Shown piece after piece: positions 1-13,137 of a stretch of 64,000 bases of DNA (the first letter of the stretch is position 1; each line of letters begins with the position of its first letter). The stretch comes from Chrysoperla carnea (Eukaryota; Arthropoda; Insecta; Neuroptera; Chrysopidae). The position numbers and the translations under genes are program-made. The notes beneath the pieces were generated by a model. It was not told where the DNA came from. It did no database searches and saw only the letters and a list, made by a program, of their open reading frames with translations. The stretch spans positions 83,012,368-83,076,367 of the forward strand of contig NC_058337.1 of the NCBI RefSeq assembly GCF_905475395.1. The letters are read 5' to 3'.

Positions 1-249
1 TAACAGTTTTACCAATTTTAGATATATGAATTCAATATACATGGAATCCGTTTGAATTTATTTTTAGTCTTAATGTTCCCCCGTGGTTATTGCTCTGCGT
101 GACATTAATTGCGGTGGTTCTATTTTTAAATCATTATAAACTACTAAACAAACGTATTTTGTAAATTCATTTTCTTTAAATAGTGTTTTCTTTAAATAGT
201 AAATACTTCAAGTCAAGATTTACACGAAACATAAGCATTACAGAAATGA

Positions 250-515
250 ATAAAAATAATAGGTATTATCCTTCGTTTCTCTGACATAAACGCCTGTAAC
301 AGAGGCCACCCACATCTTTATTTGCCAATCTTTCTATAGTTAACTACATCCACTTATACAATTACATTTATGATGTGGGTGGAGTCGGTTACTTCGTTCT
401 TATAAAAGCAACGATAATGTGATCAATTCTACCGCCCCATTAATTATAAATTTTCACACTGCGGCTGCCTAGATTCGAACCTGCAACCTAGATCTAGGTC
501 ACTTCTCAAAATATG
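250..515 (-). mobile_element. tRNA-derived SINE copy, 5'-degraded
   Basis: Read on the minus strand, this segment aligns over most of its length with the SINE at 63446-63689. They share the block around GAATTGATCACATT, the AAGAACGAAGTAA stretch, the pair of CCACCCACAT/ATGTGGGTGG arms and the GTCAGAGAAAC end, followed by an A/T-rich tail. A pol III B-box-like GGTTCGAATC lies on the minus strand at 472-481, which supports a tRNA-type head. I see no A box and no clear target-site duplication, so the 5' end is probably eroded or truncated. Boundaries are good to about 20 bp. Confidence 0.75.
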
Positions 516-3500
516 TTATGAACACGGGCGTCAGAATTGATTTTCCTCAAAGAGCATAGGATAGAGGAGAAGCAGCCCATATGAGCTAATGTAAAATCGT
601 AGTATACGAGTTTCAGCGCCTCTACCGAGTCAGGCTTTCAAACTTAATAGTTAATAGTCACCCCCGCAAAGTAGTTAAACTTAATAGCCATACCCGCAAA
701 GGCCTACAAACTTAATAGTTGATTGCCTCAGACTCCAGATGTCACTTATAATTATACTTCTGCTTCTTGTCTATCCTATAGTCTTTGATTTTCCTATTAG
801 GAATCTTTCGAATTAAGTCCACCCTAGCCTGAAAGTTTTTAAAACACTTTTATCTCCAACCAAACTATGCTTACTGTATATATGGCGGGGAATATTTTTG
901 TCCGTCATTCAAATGACACAGAAACACAAATTCAGTGTTATATTCCCTGTGATTTTGGCCTTAAAAATGCAAAAATCGTGACCTTTTGAAAATTAGAGCT
1001 TTTTCCAGTTCAGTAATATATAACACTAATTTTTCAAAATTTTATTCATTAAGATACAAAATACTAATTTTAAAATCTATTGCATTTCATTTAAAATAAT
1101 GACCTTGAATATTAACGGAAGTCCATAAAAGGAGTAATTTTAATTACCAAAATTTTATTAATTGTTTTAAATCATTTCAAAGTAAAGTTTTTATGTGTTT
1201 TATGCAACTTGATAAAACAAAAGTGAATGGATTTTACAATTAATTAAAAATAAATATTTTGGAATAATATGCTTGAAATATAGTAAAAATTAAAAAAAAA
1301 ATTATTTCTTGATTTCTAGAAGATTCAAGAAACGTTTTTATTCAGAATACCCTCAGATATAAAATAATCAATTATTCTTAAGAATGTTCCTTGCCCATAG
1401 AACTACTTTGTAAAAATGTTTATTAGATCATTAACGTTAGCGTTAGCATTAACGGTACAGTTAGCGTTGCAATGCTTCATAAAGTAAAAAAAGTATTTGG
1501 TTGTATATGTTTATACAAGTGCTTTTGGGTCCACAATATTTTTTGTTTTACACCTGGTGCTTTAGTCAACATACGTATATTCACTGCTTTTTATATAGAT
1601 TGTTTGGATTAGAAACCCCTGGCCTCAGAAGATTTTACCAAATTTTCATCACAGTTTGCTCAAATGATTTATTAATGCAAAGAAAATGATACAAACATCC
1701 ATTTTTATTTATACAGGTAGATAAGAAAATTATAAAGAAAATTTCATTATTTAGCTTAAAGTACTTATATAGGTAATAACTTTTCTGGAAAATAAATATT
1801 TTGATTTGCTATTACTCTCGATAAATCATTAAAATTCTATTCAATCAATATGCTTTCAGTCTCCATTTTTTTTTTAATAATTAAAACACATATCAGTAGA
1901 AATAAATCACATTTAGACAATAATTATCATGATAATTAATTTAAAAAATAAAGTATCTATAAAGAATGTGTAAGTATTCACGCCTGTTGTTCAATTAATT
2001 CATTTTTATTAAATAAAGGTCACATATTTTTGTTGAAATAATTAAATGTAGGTTTTATATTAAAAAATAATTAACACCACGTTATAAATATATATATTAT
2101 TATACAAATTATCTTATATGAGCTTGTATCTAAATAGTTGGCTCCTATATTAAAGCTCCTAGCCAAAGGAGCTCCCTTCAAAAATTCAAAATTTAAAAAA
2201 ATCCGAAAGCAGCAGAGTTCCATCACTAACATCATGTTTTGCTTTCATTTAAAATTTTTTACTACAAGTTGCTCTTTATTGAAATAGGATTTTATTATTG
2301 TCAAAGACATAAAAAATATTATTCAAATTTTTATTTTAATGTATAACAAAGAGGGAAAAGGGGCTGAGAAGTTACCACTCCCAAAAGGGCACAGTTTTGA
2401 CATCAAGTTAAATACATACCAACTTGCAACTCTTTACCTTAGTTTGAAGGGACTGTGAAGATGCTCAAAACATTAAAAACCGCGTGAGAGTGAAACCGCT
2501 ATACATATCTAGATATCTAGATAATATACCATTAACGAAAAAAGTATTTTAGAAATTTTAATGTTATGGACTATTAATATGTTTATACATAGGATGTCTT
2601 TTTAACTTGACTTTTGCAAGAAAATTAAAAAATAAGTTCTATACAAAAAATTGTTTCAATTAAAAGAAACCCCCCATGCATCTTTTCCAAATGCATGTTT
2701 AATTCTAGGTGGAATAGTGCAAGGTTAAATGTTGGTCAACATTTTTTCAATAAGATCCCTACATTTTTTTTATCCGATTCGTATTTTATAGGGAAACTTC
2801 GTAAAATGTAAAGAAGAGTTTTTATTTAAATACGAAATCTATATTTGAGTTCTTTGTGCCAGTTTAAAGTTTCTCTCATTATATCAATAAAGGTAGGATT
2901 TAGGATCATTAATTAAGCTACTCACACATTAATTAAGTATGTATAATTCGCTAAATATGATATTTGCCAGTTAAACTGCCTACAACTTATTTTATATTTA
3001 CCGCATCATTGTTTTTATAGATTCTTAATAAGCTAAACTTTATATACATTTTTTTTCTATAATTAACAAATAAAACGGTTAAGTAAACAAGACTTATTGA
3101 CCAATTGAAGTCATAAAATTATTTTTCAGAGAACATCGATACTAATAAGGAAAATTCTATAGAAAATACTAGAAAAATTTATCCATAGTTTTCCAAAATT
3201 TTTTATTTATTAACAATTCTGATAGACATATTTTTACGTAGTCGAACATAAAACATACTACATAAAAATTTCTTTAGAAAAATCTCATTTCCAAAAATGC
3301 CATTTACTCTACTCTTCTGTCTATACTACGTAGTTTAAAACATATTATTTCAATTTGTAACTGGTTTATCGTTTCCTGTCAAAAAATTATACAGTCAATG
3401 AAATTTAAAAAAAAAAACATAAAAAAAAAATTTTGTCATAACTTATTTAATATTAATTATTGTAGGGCAGGCTCCTATATAATTAATTGCTGACTTTTAT

Positions 3501-3877
3501 GAACTTAATTAATATGGTATTCAAATCAAAATTAATAATTCATTAATTATTAAACCTACATTTTCATAAAAAATATTATTTTGTCTTTGATATTTTAATT
3601 TTTGTTTTCATTAATCACCAAACTTTTTTCTGAAAAAAATTCACTGTTATATAAAATGTCACCACGTCCTTGTTCTTTATGTCGTTGAAAATAAATTAAC
3701 ACATTTTGAACAGAGTAATTAAAACTGGACTATTATTTATTGTTTTGAAAATAATATTGATTTATTTCCTTTACAAATAAATTATTTTTGAATGATAATA
3801 TATCTAATAACTAAAACTATATTTTCTGTATACCCTAGCCAAAAGTACGTACTTTTTGGCTATAATTCAAAAAAATC
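516..3877. other. gene-free AT-rich stretch
   Basis: No ORF here has recognisable protein similarity, and no RNA gene is visible. Small structures only: three short copies of AAACTTAATAG at about 640-720, spaced 31 to 37 bp apart, and a perfect 18-bp palindrome (TATCTAGAT and its complement) at 2506-2523. The 62-codon frame at 1501-1689 is low-complexity and hydrophobic and is not credible as a gene. Confidence 0.6.
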
Positions 3878-4115
3878 ATTATAAAATATCTTAAAAAGCA
3901 CTCCACGCTTTTTTACTACAAAATGGTTTTTTTGAACTTAAAGAAATTATTTTATACTTTTTGTTCAGCTAGTTACGACAGCGTGTTTTTCAGTTTTTTT
4001 AAACTACATATTATTTATTTTGAGTTTTTTAGACTATTATTTACTATTAACAAAAATTCATTATAAATATGGCGCAAGTAAATATATATTTTCAGATATG
4101 GAAATCGTTAATCCT
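3878..4115 (+). repeat. dispersed repeat, copy 1 (pair with 34845-35060)
   Basis: This block and 34845-35060 share, in the same order and orientation, the run AAATATCTTAAAAAGCAC, a CGCTTTTTTA stretch, a TTTTTTTGAACTT stretch, a GTTTTT-AGTTTTTT stretch, and then AAATCGTTAATCCTAA about 200 bp downstream. Ordered matches over about 230 bp with divergence between them indicate two old copies of one interspersed family. No coding content is visible and the class of element is unknown. Confidence 0.6.
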
Positions 4116-4210
4116 AAAAATCCTGACCAGGATAATCAGTCCTTGATAAGTATGCCAAATTTCGAGCCAAAGTGTAGGGTTCCATTGTATTTGTAAAGAG
4201 ATAAATGAAG

Positions 4211-4250
4211 TTTCAACTACTTAAATGATATCACATTTAAGTAGTTGAAA
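4211..4250. repeat. perfect 17-bp stem hairpin
   Basis: TTTCAACTACTTAAATG is followed after six bases by its exact reverse complement. The stem is perfect and the loop is ATATCA. It sits in otherwise featureless sequence. It could be a tiny foldback element or the core of a lost MITE. There is no evidence of a transcript. Confidence 0.8.
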
Positions 4251-4840
4251 GTATTTTTTAACATAATCAAGGAGCTACAATCGAAGCAAATAACAGTGCG
4301 ATAAAGTATATAATTGAAAAACAAAATGAAGTATTATCTTTCTTAATTGACATTTATTTTTAAATATTGATGAAGGACAAGCACTAATGCTTGATGGATA
4401 TTTATAATTTGCAGGCTTTAAAGTTGTTCATTTTCAGTCCATAAGTCCATGAAAAGTTTTTTCTTTTTTTTTAGATTAAATTCAAAAGATCATTATTTTC
4501 TGAATACTGTTATATAACAGGATATTCTTATTTTCCAACACGCCTCTTTCATTTGGTGGCGTTTTTCATGTATATAGAAATCAGGTTGATTTCCACACCT
4601 TACTCATTTATCTCTATCTGAATTCACACGCGTGCGAAGCCATCGGCAACAAATTAATTTTATCAGTTATATTTATCAACCTATCTATAAACAAGGTTAA
4701 CTGTACGAGCAAAAATCATTGTAAATGGTTAAGTTTATGGCTACCTATTATTATTTTGTATCTTGTTAATGTTAGAATAAATTATTTCTATTAGCTCACA
4801 GCTTAAAGAGTTTTTCGTTAACAAAAGTTGTTTATACATA

Positions 4841-5351
4841 CTGTGCCCAAAAAATAAGGATACATTGTATTTATTTTGAAAATTCTTTATTTATTCTTCC
4901 AAATCAATTTCATCCCCCCTCAAAGTAAACCCCACCCGATGCAATTCACTTATGCCAACGGATTTTCCAAACTTCGAAACACTGTTTGTAGTCACTTTCC
5001 GGGATTGCTTTCAGTTCCGTCTTCGCTGCGGCTTGAATCTCACTATCGTATCAAAACGATGTTCTCGGAGCGGTCTTTTGAGCTTTCCAGAAGTCGCACG
5101 GCGCCAGATTAGGTGAATAGGGTGGTTGCGGGACGATAAGAATTGTTTTTCCACAATTCCGGTCTTTTTAGACGAATAGCGTTACGCAAATGACGCATAA
5201 CGTTCACAACAATGCACAACAAACGCGCGCAGTTTAAATTCAAATGTCACCTTATTTTTTAGACACGGTATGCATTTTTGTCGATGTTTCGAATATTTAA
5301 AAAGAGTTTGAAAAAAAGAATGTTAAAAAGTGTCCTTAATTTTTGCCACAA
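4841..5351 (-). mobile_element. internally deleted mariner-family transposon
   Basis: On the minus strand the conserved C-terminal part of a mariner transposase is readable. It shows QPPYSPNLAPCDF (with the third catalytic Asp) near 5093-5128, then AAAKTELKAIPESDYKQCFE and RWHK, IASGGVYFEGDEIDLEE and a stop near 4880. The frame is broken by at least one frameshift and an in-frame stop, so it is a pseudogene. Imperfect terminal inverted repeats bound it: CTGTGCCCAAAAAATAAGGA at 4841 and the complement of GTGTCCTTAATTTTTGCCAC ending at 5350. About 500 bp remain of a typical 1.3-kb element, so most of the transposase has been lost internally. Confidence 0.8.
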
Positions 5352-5689
5352 TCATGTAAAGCCTATAATTATAGAAGTATCTACCTGAAACCAATAATTA
5401 GGGGAATGTTTGAATTCATCCCTAAAATTCAAGATGATATGCCTCATTTCCCAATTAAAATATTTTGGAAGTACTCTTTCATACCACCATCAAAATTTCG
5501 TCTTTTTTTGACTAAACTTAAATTATTTAACCAAATCAAAATATACTCCATTTCGTCAAGTTAAATGAAACTTGGAAAAATCGTGGAGAATGAAGTAAAT
5601 AAATAAACTGACTAAATATAATACAATAAAACAATAATATTCGACGTTTTAATTTCAGGCACAATAACATTAAGTTTTTATTCAAACAT

Positions 5690-6190
5690 TCTCGTACAAC
5701 TTCGCAACACATTTTTATGCCATGTATATGAAATATACCAAGGTATACTAAGTTTAGTCCCAAGTTTGTAACGCTAAAAAATATTGATGCTATGAACAAA
5801 ATTTTGGTATAGGTGATCATAAAATAACCTAATTAGTTCATTTCCGGTTGCATGTCTGCCTGGGTGTCTGTCGTTGCTGTGGTCTGTCTATCGTCTGCCC
5901 GTGTGTCATCACGATAACTCAAAAACGAAAAAAGATATCAAGCTAAAATTTTTACAGCGTGCTTAGGACGTTTAAATATAAAAAATATTCCTTATAAAAA
6001 TATCAATAACTTTTTTTTGAGACATTTTTTCGTTTTTTTTCGTAAACATCCCTGTTTACCCGTGAGAGCGCAAATTATGCGCTAACTGTATAGTATATAT
6101 TATATGGTGATATCAGTTATATATGTGTGACTTGTATGTACGTGTAATGCGCAGAGTAATCAACACTGTCAATACATGGTATTTCAATAA
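5690..6190 (+). repeat. 0.5-kb dispersed repeat (family A), copy 1
   Basis: It matches 7176-7690 in the same orientation. Shared blocks are AAGTTTAGTCCCAAGTTTGT, CACGATAACTCAAAAACGAA, AAATTTTTACAGCGT, GTTTACCCGTGAG and ATGGTATTTCAA. It includes the (GTCTGTC)-like stretch seen in many insect interspersed repeats. It has no coding potential. Copy 1 lacks the central segment that copy 2 has around 7395-7480. Class unknown. Confidence 0.75.
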
Positions 6191-7175
6191 TTAAGTCAGT
6201 CAATTGTTTGTTTTCACTTGTTGATCATCTTATAATTGAAGATGTTTCTAGGTATTCTCAAAAGTTTATATGCCTTTAGTTAGCTGCTAAATTTATTGCT
6301 TGCTCATAGCTCATTAACTAATGAGTTTTGGATTAAAGTGTATAAGACTTTAGACATAAAATATTTGCATATTCACTAGGGAGAATTTTGAATAAATTCA
6401 TTTATAAGTCTTATAAATATTATATAAATTACACAACCCTGTGGCTGTAGCCTGTGTAAAAATATTAACATTCCATTAAATTATTTTTTATATATTAAAA
6501 TTTTTTTGTTCATGTTTAGATATTTGATAATTATTTATATATAGCGTAATATTATTTATTTGCCTATGTGTTTTGTTTCTACTTAAAAATTTAATTTAGT
6601 TTTTAGTCGACCTTACAAGGACGTTTGTTGTTACCAATATCTACCAAGTGTATAAAAATAATAATTTTATTCTTTTGATTGTTTTGAATATCCTCTGTCT
6701 GATATCGTCTCACCTCTGAAATACGCACACGCAATGTATGTGCAAGGAATTGTATTATTTTTCTTCAGAACTTAAATATTTAATAAAAGATCATTTTTCA
6801 TTTTAATAAGCTCAAAATTTCAATGTTTTAGCTTTGAAAACGACCTCTTTGGATATTTTCAAACAAAAAAAAAGGTGAACTTAGGGGAAAAAATCACATA
6901 AGGCCTTTTTTCGCGAAATGAATAAAAACACCAAGGGTAGCTTTACTTGGTTTAAAAAAGTCGCAATTTGAATGTTTCTCTGGAAGGAGGATTATACAAA
7001 TATTGGAGAAATAGTGTTTTGGGCAACATCTGGAATATAAATCTAAAAGCTTTTCTGAACCAGTTGACAAAACGCGGTCTTTACATTTCGCAAACTCAAA
7101 TATCTCTGGCTTGTACTCTTTTAAAAAAAGTGATTTATTTATAGCATTCGTAGTCTCAGAAATAGTAACAATTTT

Positions 7176-7690
7176 TATATCATGTATATATGAAATATAC
7201 ATAGTATATTAAGTTTAGTCCCAAGTTTGTAACGCTTAAAAATAATGATGCTAGGAAAAAAATTTTGTCATAGGTGTTCACTTAATCACCTAATTAGTCG
7301 ATTTCCGGTTGTCCGTCCGTCCGTCTGTGGACACGATAACTCAAAAACGAAAAAAGATATCGAGCTGAAATTTTTACAGCGTACTCGAAATGAGCATCAT
7401 AGGTCAATTGGGTCTTGGTTCTTGGGTCCGTAGGAACCATCTTGTCAGCCGTTAGAGATAGAACAAAAGTTTAAATGTAAAAAATGTTCCTTATCAAAAA
7501 CTAACAACTTTTGTTTGAAACATTTTTTCGTAAACATCACTGTTTACCCGTGAGGGCGCCAATTAGGCGGAAATTTTATAATATGTACTTTACTTGATTA
7601 TCAGTTATGTATGTGTCACATGTTTGTATGTGTAATGTGATAAAGAAATCAACACTGACTATGCATGGTATTTCAACAATTAACCCAGTA
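7176..7690 (+). repeat. 0.5-kb dispersed repeat (family A), copy 2
   Basis: Second direct copy of the family at 5690-6190. It carries an extra central segment (AGGTCAATTGGGTCTTGG through the AGATAGAACAAAAGTTTAAATG block). That segment recurs in inverted orientation inside the large transposon at about 47505-47640. The interval between the two family A copies (6200-7175) contains no gene I recognise. Confidence 0.75.
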
Positions 7691-7928
7691 ATAAATTTGA
7701 TTTTTGTATTTCATCCAAATCAAATTATTAAAATTTTTTTGGCAATTTTGCGTTAAAAGCACACCTACTAAGGCTACTTTTATGCACTAATATACGATGT
7801 ACCAGTTCCAGTATCTAAGTATTGTATTTCGATAAATTTATTGATTTTTTATTAATTGATTCGTTTAATTATCTCGGTAAGTACACATCAGAACGAAATT
7901 TGGTAAAAGACTTTTTCTTTTGCCAGGT

Positions 7929-8325
7929 AACGCTAAGTTGGGTAACTTAGCGTTTTTGAAACTTTTTCTAACCCTCCCTAAGATGTTCTTTGAATTATTC
8001 TGATCAAAAGCTCTCACGGTCACAAAAAATTTTATAGAATATTTTTCAAGCTACGGGTGATCAAAGCTACACAAATATTATATTTTCAAACCAGAACCGA
8101 AATGTTCTTCGGATCGTTCTGATCAACAGCATCCACAGCCACCAAATTTTTTAACGAGTAGTTTTTCGAGCTACGGGCTATATAACTATAATATATGTGA
8201 AGCTTTGATCGTCCGTAGCTTGAAAACTACTCGTTTAAAGTTTTGTGGTCGTGAGAGTTTTTGATCAGAACGATCCAAAGAACATTTTAGAGTGGTTAGA
8301 AAAATTTTCTAACCCACTCTAAAGC
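7929..8325. mobile_element. foldback element with three related arms
   Basis: It opens with a perfect hairpin, AACGCTAAGTT/AACTTAGCGTT (7929-7954). Three copies of one motif block follow. Two are on the plus strand (about 7970-8080 and 8095-8180), each with GTTCT...GATCA, the TCACGGTCAC or CACAGCCACC stretch and CGAGCTACGGG or CAAGCTACGGG. One is on the minus strand (about 8190-8310). The first and third form long inverted arms and the middle one is a direct duplicate. No ORF is present, so it is a non-autonomous element. Confidence 0.75.
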
Positions 8326-11300
8326 AATAAGCAGCCTCCTTTGAACAGAGCAATTTTGTTTCAAACATTTTTTTAAATCTAACATTCCCTATAAGATATT
8401 GTTCTGTAAAATTAGATTATAGACTTATTGAACAGACTACTTACCTATGAAACCAGGCTAGGCGAAACAAAATTTGACGTCCTTTACGCATAAAAGTACA
8501 CAGAAAATTTTTACCATAAACATTGCCGCTGGTTTCCAACGGGTTTTGATACTAGATAATACATTAATAACATGTAATTTTGTTACAATATTATTACGGT
8601 AACATGCACTAATCACGTGAAATTTTATCAATAAAGGTTTGTTTTACTTAATTAAGTATATTACATAGGGTGGTAGACATTATTACATGGAAAAATACAC
8701 TAATGATTAGTAGAGGAAATTGACTGGAAATTATATAATAGATTAAACATTTAAGCATATTATGTTTGTTTCTAATTATGTGATAACTATAGAAGAAGAT
8801 TTTACATTTGGAAATAAATTTTCCTTTTAAATTATAAAGATCAAAAAGGATTTTCATCTTTTTTTAACTTTATTCATTAGGAATATGGAAATATAATATG
8901 TAAAAATGGTTTTACGAATTTGAGACGTAAGCTTTGTAAATTATCGACCTGGAAGAGTTCAATTTGCTATCTCTAGCATGATATTACATTGAGAAGGCTT
9001 TTTCAAAACTCTGGGTTTAGGTATACACTCAACAGAAGAATGTGATAAGAGAGAATGTGAAATCTTATCATACATTGCTCATCTGTGTAAACGTTCGGCA
9101 AGCATTTCGGCATAGCCCACAGAGTATATACAACAGCATTGTTGTTGTACAATGCATTTCTAGATTCGATTAAATAATCGTAAAAAGTAATCTTTGTTTA
9201 TTGTTTTTTCGTAAACTTTGGTAAACATCCTATTTAAGCTCAAAGGATTCCTAATTTGTTTATTTACGCATATCGGTTTTTTTGCAAAGTTATCTTCTAT
9301 AGCAAAAACGCGAACTAAAAATTTTCAATTGTCCTCTTACTAGTATGGATTCCTATCCTTAACGTGATATATCGACAACTTTGATTTTTAGCAGATAGAG
9401 AATTTCCTAGAAAATTGGATCACTCCATAGTATCCATACGCTTTTTCTACTGCATACCAAATTAAGGATCTTTTAATAAGTATATCCAAAAAATACAATA
9501 AAATATTGTATTTAATAATTAAATGATTACAAATCGCGGCAAATTTGATTTTATAGGTTCATTTCTATCATAAAATAAATATTTAAACCTAAATAAATTA
9601 ACATCGTAAATTTTCGAATCTTTAAACATTGATAAAATATATAGCAAAAATTGGTAGATCATAATAAATTCCATCATTTAAATTGATTAAAAGTTTACGG
9701 TGGAAAAAACAATGGATAATAACTTCAATTGATAGACAACTTGTTATCGTATTTGAAAATATATTGCATACCTTGTATGAAAACAAAAAATTTTATAGAA
9801 TTAATAAAACCCTGCAATATAAAAGTACATTCTTATTTTATACTTTTAAAATTACCTTTATTCTTTTAAGCAAAAGACTAAATTATTTAATTATTTTCAA
9901 AATAAAGATAGGTGCAGATTAAAAGAGACAACCTACGGGAGGATTTCTATATATTTTTATTGAATTTCACTCTGTTTTTGTGGGAATTTGTCATATAAAC
10001 AGCCAGTAAGAAAATTTTTCTTTTCTCGAAAATAATGTTTCTTTTCTCAAAAAAAAATTCATATACATCAAAATAAATTAATAATAATAATTTAAGTCGC
10101 TAATGACCTAGACGTTAAAAGCGACCTTAAATAAAATAAATAAAAAAATAATTTAAGTACATGTTTTCAACATAAAATTTTACTTTTTTAACATACAAGT
10201 TTCTATTCCATATTACTTGTGAATTATATTAAATAAATTTTACAGTATTGTTATCGATTCTTATTAAACTGTTTTAATCAAGATGTCCGGAATGGTATAA
10301 AAACCTAATTACAAGTACATAACAACATATATTTCAAGCTAATAGAAGCATGTTATAAGAATTAATTTTGGCTTAGAAAAAATAATGAATCTAGAATTTA
10401 GTCGATTAAAAATACTATGAACCAGCTTTATCTATTGTACTATAAACTTAAATCGTAGATAAAATGGAAAATTTGCTTTAATTACTATTGTATAACAAAA
10501 CTAATCGATAGAAAGAACGTAGTCAGAATGAATCAGATTAAAATGTATTTTAGCCTTACGCATGCAAATAATAGGAGAGCGACAAGTTTTCTTTTAAACA
10601 ATCTTTGTTATTAATTTATTCAATTTTTATAGCTTAGACTAACTTACTATCTGGTTTGTAATACCAATTGCCACTATTCTGTAGTTTATGAACAATAGTT
10701 GTTACGGAAATAATTTAATATTCAATAAAATAATTATTAAATTGTGTAATTATTGAAAATTATAAACAATTTATGTCACCTATATTAACTTCAGACTCGG
10801 AAGTACGTAATTGGGTGTGGTGGAAAAAAAAATCATCAGAAATGCGTTCACCTTGGTCGTTCACTTACATGGTCTGTGTAAAACATCTTAAGAAGAATAT
10901 TTATATGTAACACTATTTCCGTATTATAAAAATACGTGCGTCATTTTAATATTTACTTACATCAATCCTTTGTATGACATTTTTCCAAGGATAATATTAA
11001 TTATGAACATGATAATTTACTATTTTCTATCCTAGCAATTTAATTAAACAGGTTAGATTACAGAAACATCTGCAGTGAAATGGAAATACTTGACTGCTCG
11101 TGAAAGATATGGGACTGAAAGTAATTTTCCTTATTATTGGAAAACCCTTGCTTCAAAATAGTCACTCGTATACGCAAATATTATCTCAACGGATGGGGAA
11201 TCTGAAATCTGGGCACAGACAGGACCACACGAACATGATGACTTGATAACTATTTTTTCAATTGATCTGATTGATAAATTGTACCTGATTTTCTCCGAAA

Positions 11301-12764
11301 GTCTTGGTAAAGGTTACAATATCTCTTGGTAAAACTTCCTTCGGATTTTTCCATTCCAAATTTAAATGTTTTTTGAGAAAGCTATTCTTCATAATTATTA
11401 CATGAGATCGTTCATTTTGAGATTGTGCTTATGTTCAGTGAATTTACAATGAAATAAGAAGGCCACTACAAATTAGGATTTGGTCTTTAGTTAATTATAA
11501 ATTATCAGAATAATTTTCTCTTGAGCAGCATATTTGCATCTATAGTGTACTAACTTTTGCTAATCTTTAATTTAGTAATTGCCTAGGAGCACCTATACTT
11601 GATAGGGTACTACTATCAATTTTTAATTAAAATATCGCCTGTAGTAGCTATAGAGGAATATTTCGCGAACTTGGGAAATGAATCCAAATATAATAATAAC
11701 GGATTACCAAAAATGCCTTTTAAAGAATTTTTAATGACAATTTTCATTTAAGTCATTTTTCAAGGGTTAATATTACTTTAATATCTGAAATGCTCTTCTA
11801 ATGTTTCTTGCAGGATTATTTCGATTTTGTGTTTCAGCCTTTTGTTTTTTCAGCACAAAAAAGTATACAAGGGATAAATACTTGATACCCACTACAGTAC
11901 TAATGTAGCAGAGCGATAAATAGACAAGTTTGGTTTCGATATTCGATAGTGTCAAAGAGAATTCCAAGTGTCAAAGATAACCAAGTGTTAAAGAATATTC
12001 GTTGATAACAAAAATTCAATTAGTCAGAAAAGTATATAAGTCAATAAACGATTGTCAACAATTTCTTCAATCATTGCACTATTGTGAATGAATGTAAATT
12101 GATTTTAAAAAAACTTTCTTTGACTTACAAGACTGTAAAATCAATAATTACCGGTAATGTTACCTAGATGTCCTTGCCAAAAAACATAAAATAAAATTTT
12201 ACCATTGAATTAGAAAAATTTCAAAAATATTCATTGAAACTACTAACTGTATTTATTTCTTTTTGTTTTTTTGTTGTAAAAAGATGTTTTTTAATTCATT
12301 CATGTATAAAATAATGAAAATATTAAAAGATTTCCGTATCCGTAATAGATATTAATTTGCTAAAATTAATTGTTCAACAAAAGAAATATTTTGTATTTGT
12401 TAATTTAAATAGCACGTCTTTGTTATACCTTTACCTCTATGTACAGAATGAAATAAAGTGATATTGAGTCAGTTGTTTGTTAACAGAAAAAGTTACTTGG
12501 TAGAACTCGATTTTCTCTCATGGTTTACCCGAAATTTTCAATTTTTATCATTGGAAGCAGTTTTAAAACAAAAATTGAATTTCCAAAATTATGTTTAATT
12601 ATTTGTGTTAATTTTAACATAATACAGATATTAAGCATTCAATTTAAAATCGCCTAATATACGCTTCTGAAATGTACATTGGTTTGTGTCGGTTTGTAAA
12701 CATTTCAAAAGAAAGATATAGGCATTCGTAGGGATAGTGGCATTCGTAGAAAGTGAAGCCGGGA
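8326..12764. other. gene-free AT-rich stretch
   Basis: I see no coding region, RNA gene or repeat of known class. The frames of 60 to 80 codons here (for example 8648-8857 minus and 9683-9922 plus) are Lys/Ile/Phe-rich translations of AT-rich DNA without motifs. A small stem, TACAACA/TGTTGTA, lies near 9130-9150. Confidence 0.6.
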
Positions 12765-13137
12765 TAAATAGACGCAGTGTTTTCTAAAGAATATGAGCGT
12801 CGATTTTACGTAAAGTGTTGTAAGCAAAAGTTAGTCGCAAAATTATTATGCAGAACCAAAATTTCCTTAAGAAATGTCTCATGAAAGCTTGCTCTATTTT
12901 TAAAATTATGGATATAATTACCGGTAGCTAGTTCAAGGCTTATGTCTCTTGGCTGAAAATGCTTTGTACAAGTACATGTTTTGTCAACAATTTTTGCCGC
13001 TAAACTCGATAGTTTCCGAGCGATTTAAACTATTTAAATTGTTGATATTTTTACGTAAAATCTCTCTTTACGTAAAATCGACGCACATATCCGCAATCAG
13101 CGATCTACAAACCTTCAGAAAACACTGCGTCTACTGA
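12765..13137. mobile_element. inverted-repeat (foldback) element
   Basis: The left arm at about 12765-12815 contains AGACGCAGTGTTTTCT and then GCGTCGATTTTACGTAAAG. The right arm at about 13050-13137 carries the same two blocks in reverse complement and the same nested order. The arms lie about 240 bp apart. The 62-codon frame at 12949-13137 runs through the right arm and is not a gene. It looks like a non-autonomous inverted-repeat element of unknown superfamily. Confidence 0.65.

Noticed and set aside
6894..7202. 102-codon minus-strand frame between the family A repeats
   Set aside because: Its start lies inside the repeat, no family is recognisable and no splice or promoter context supports a gene.
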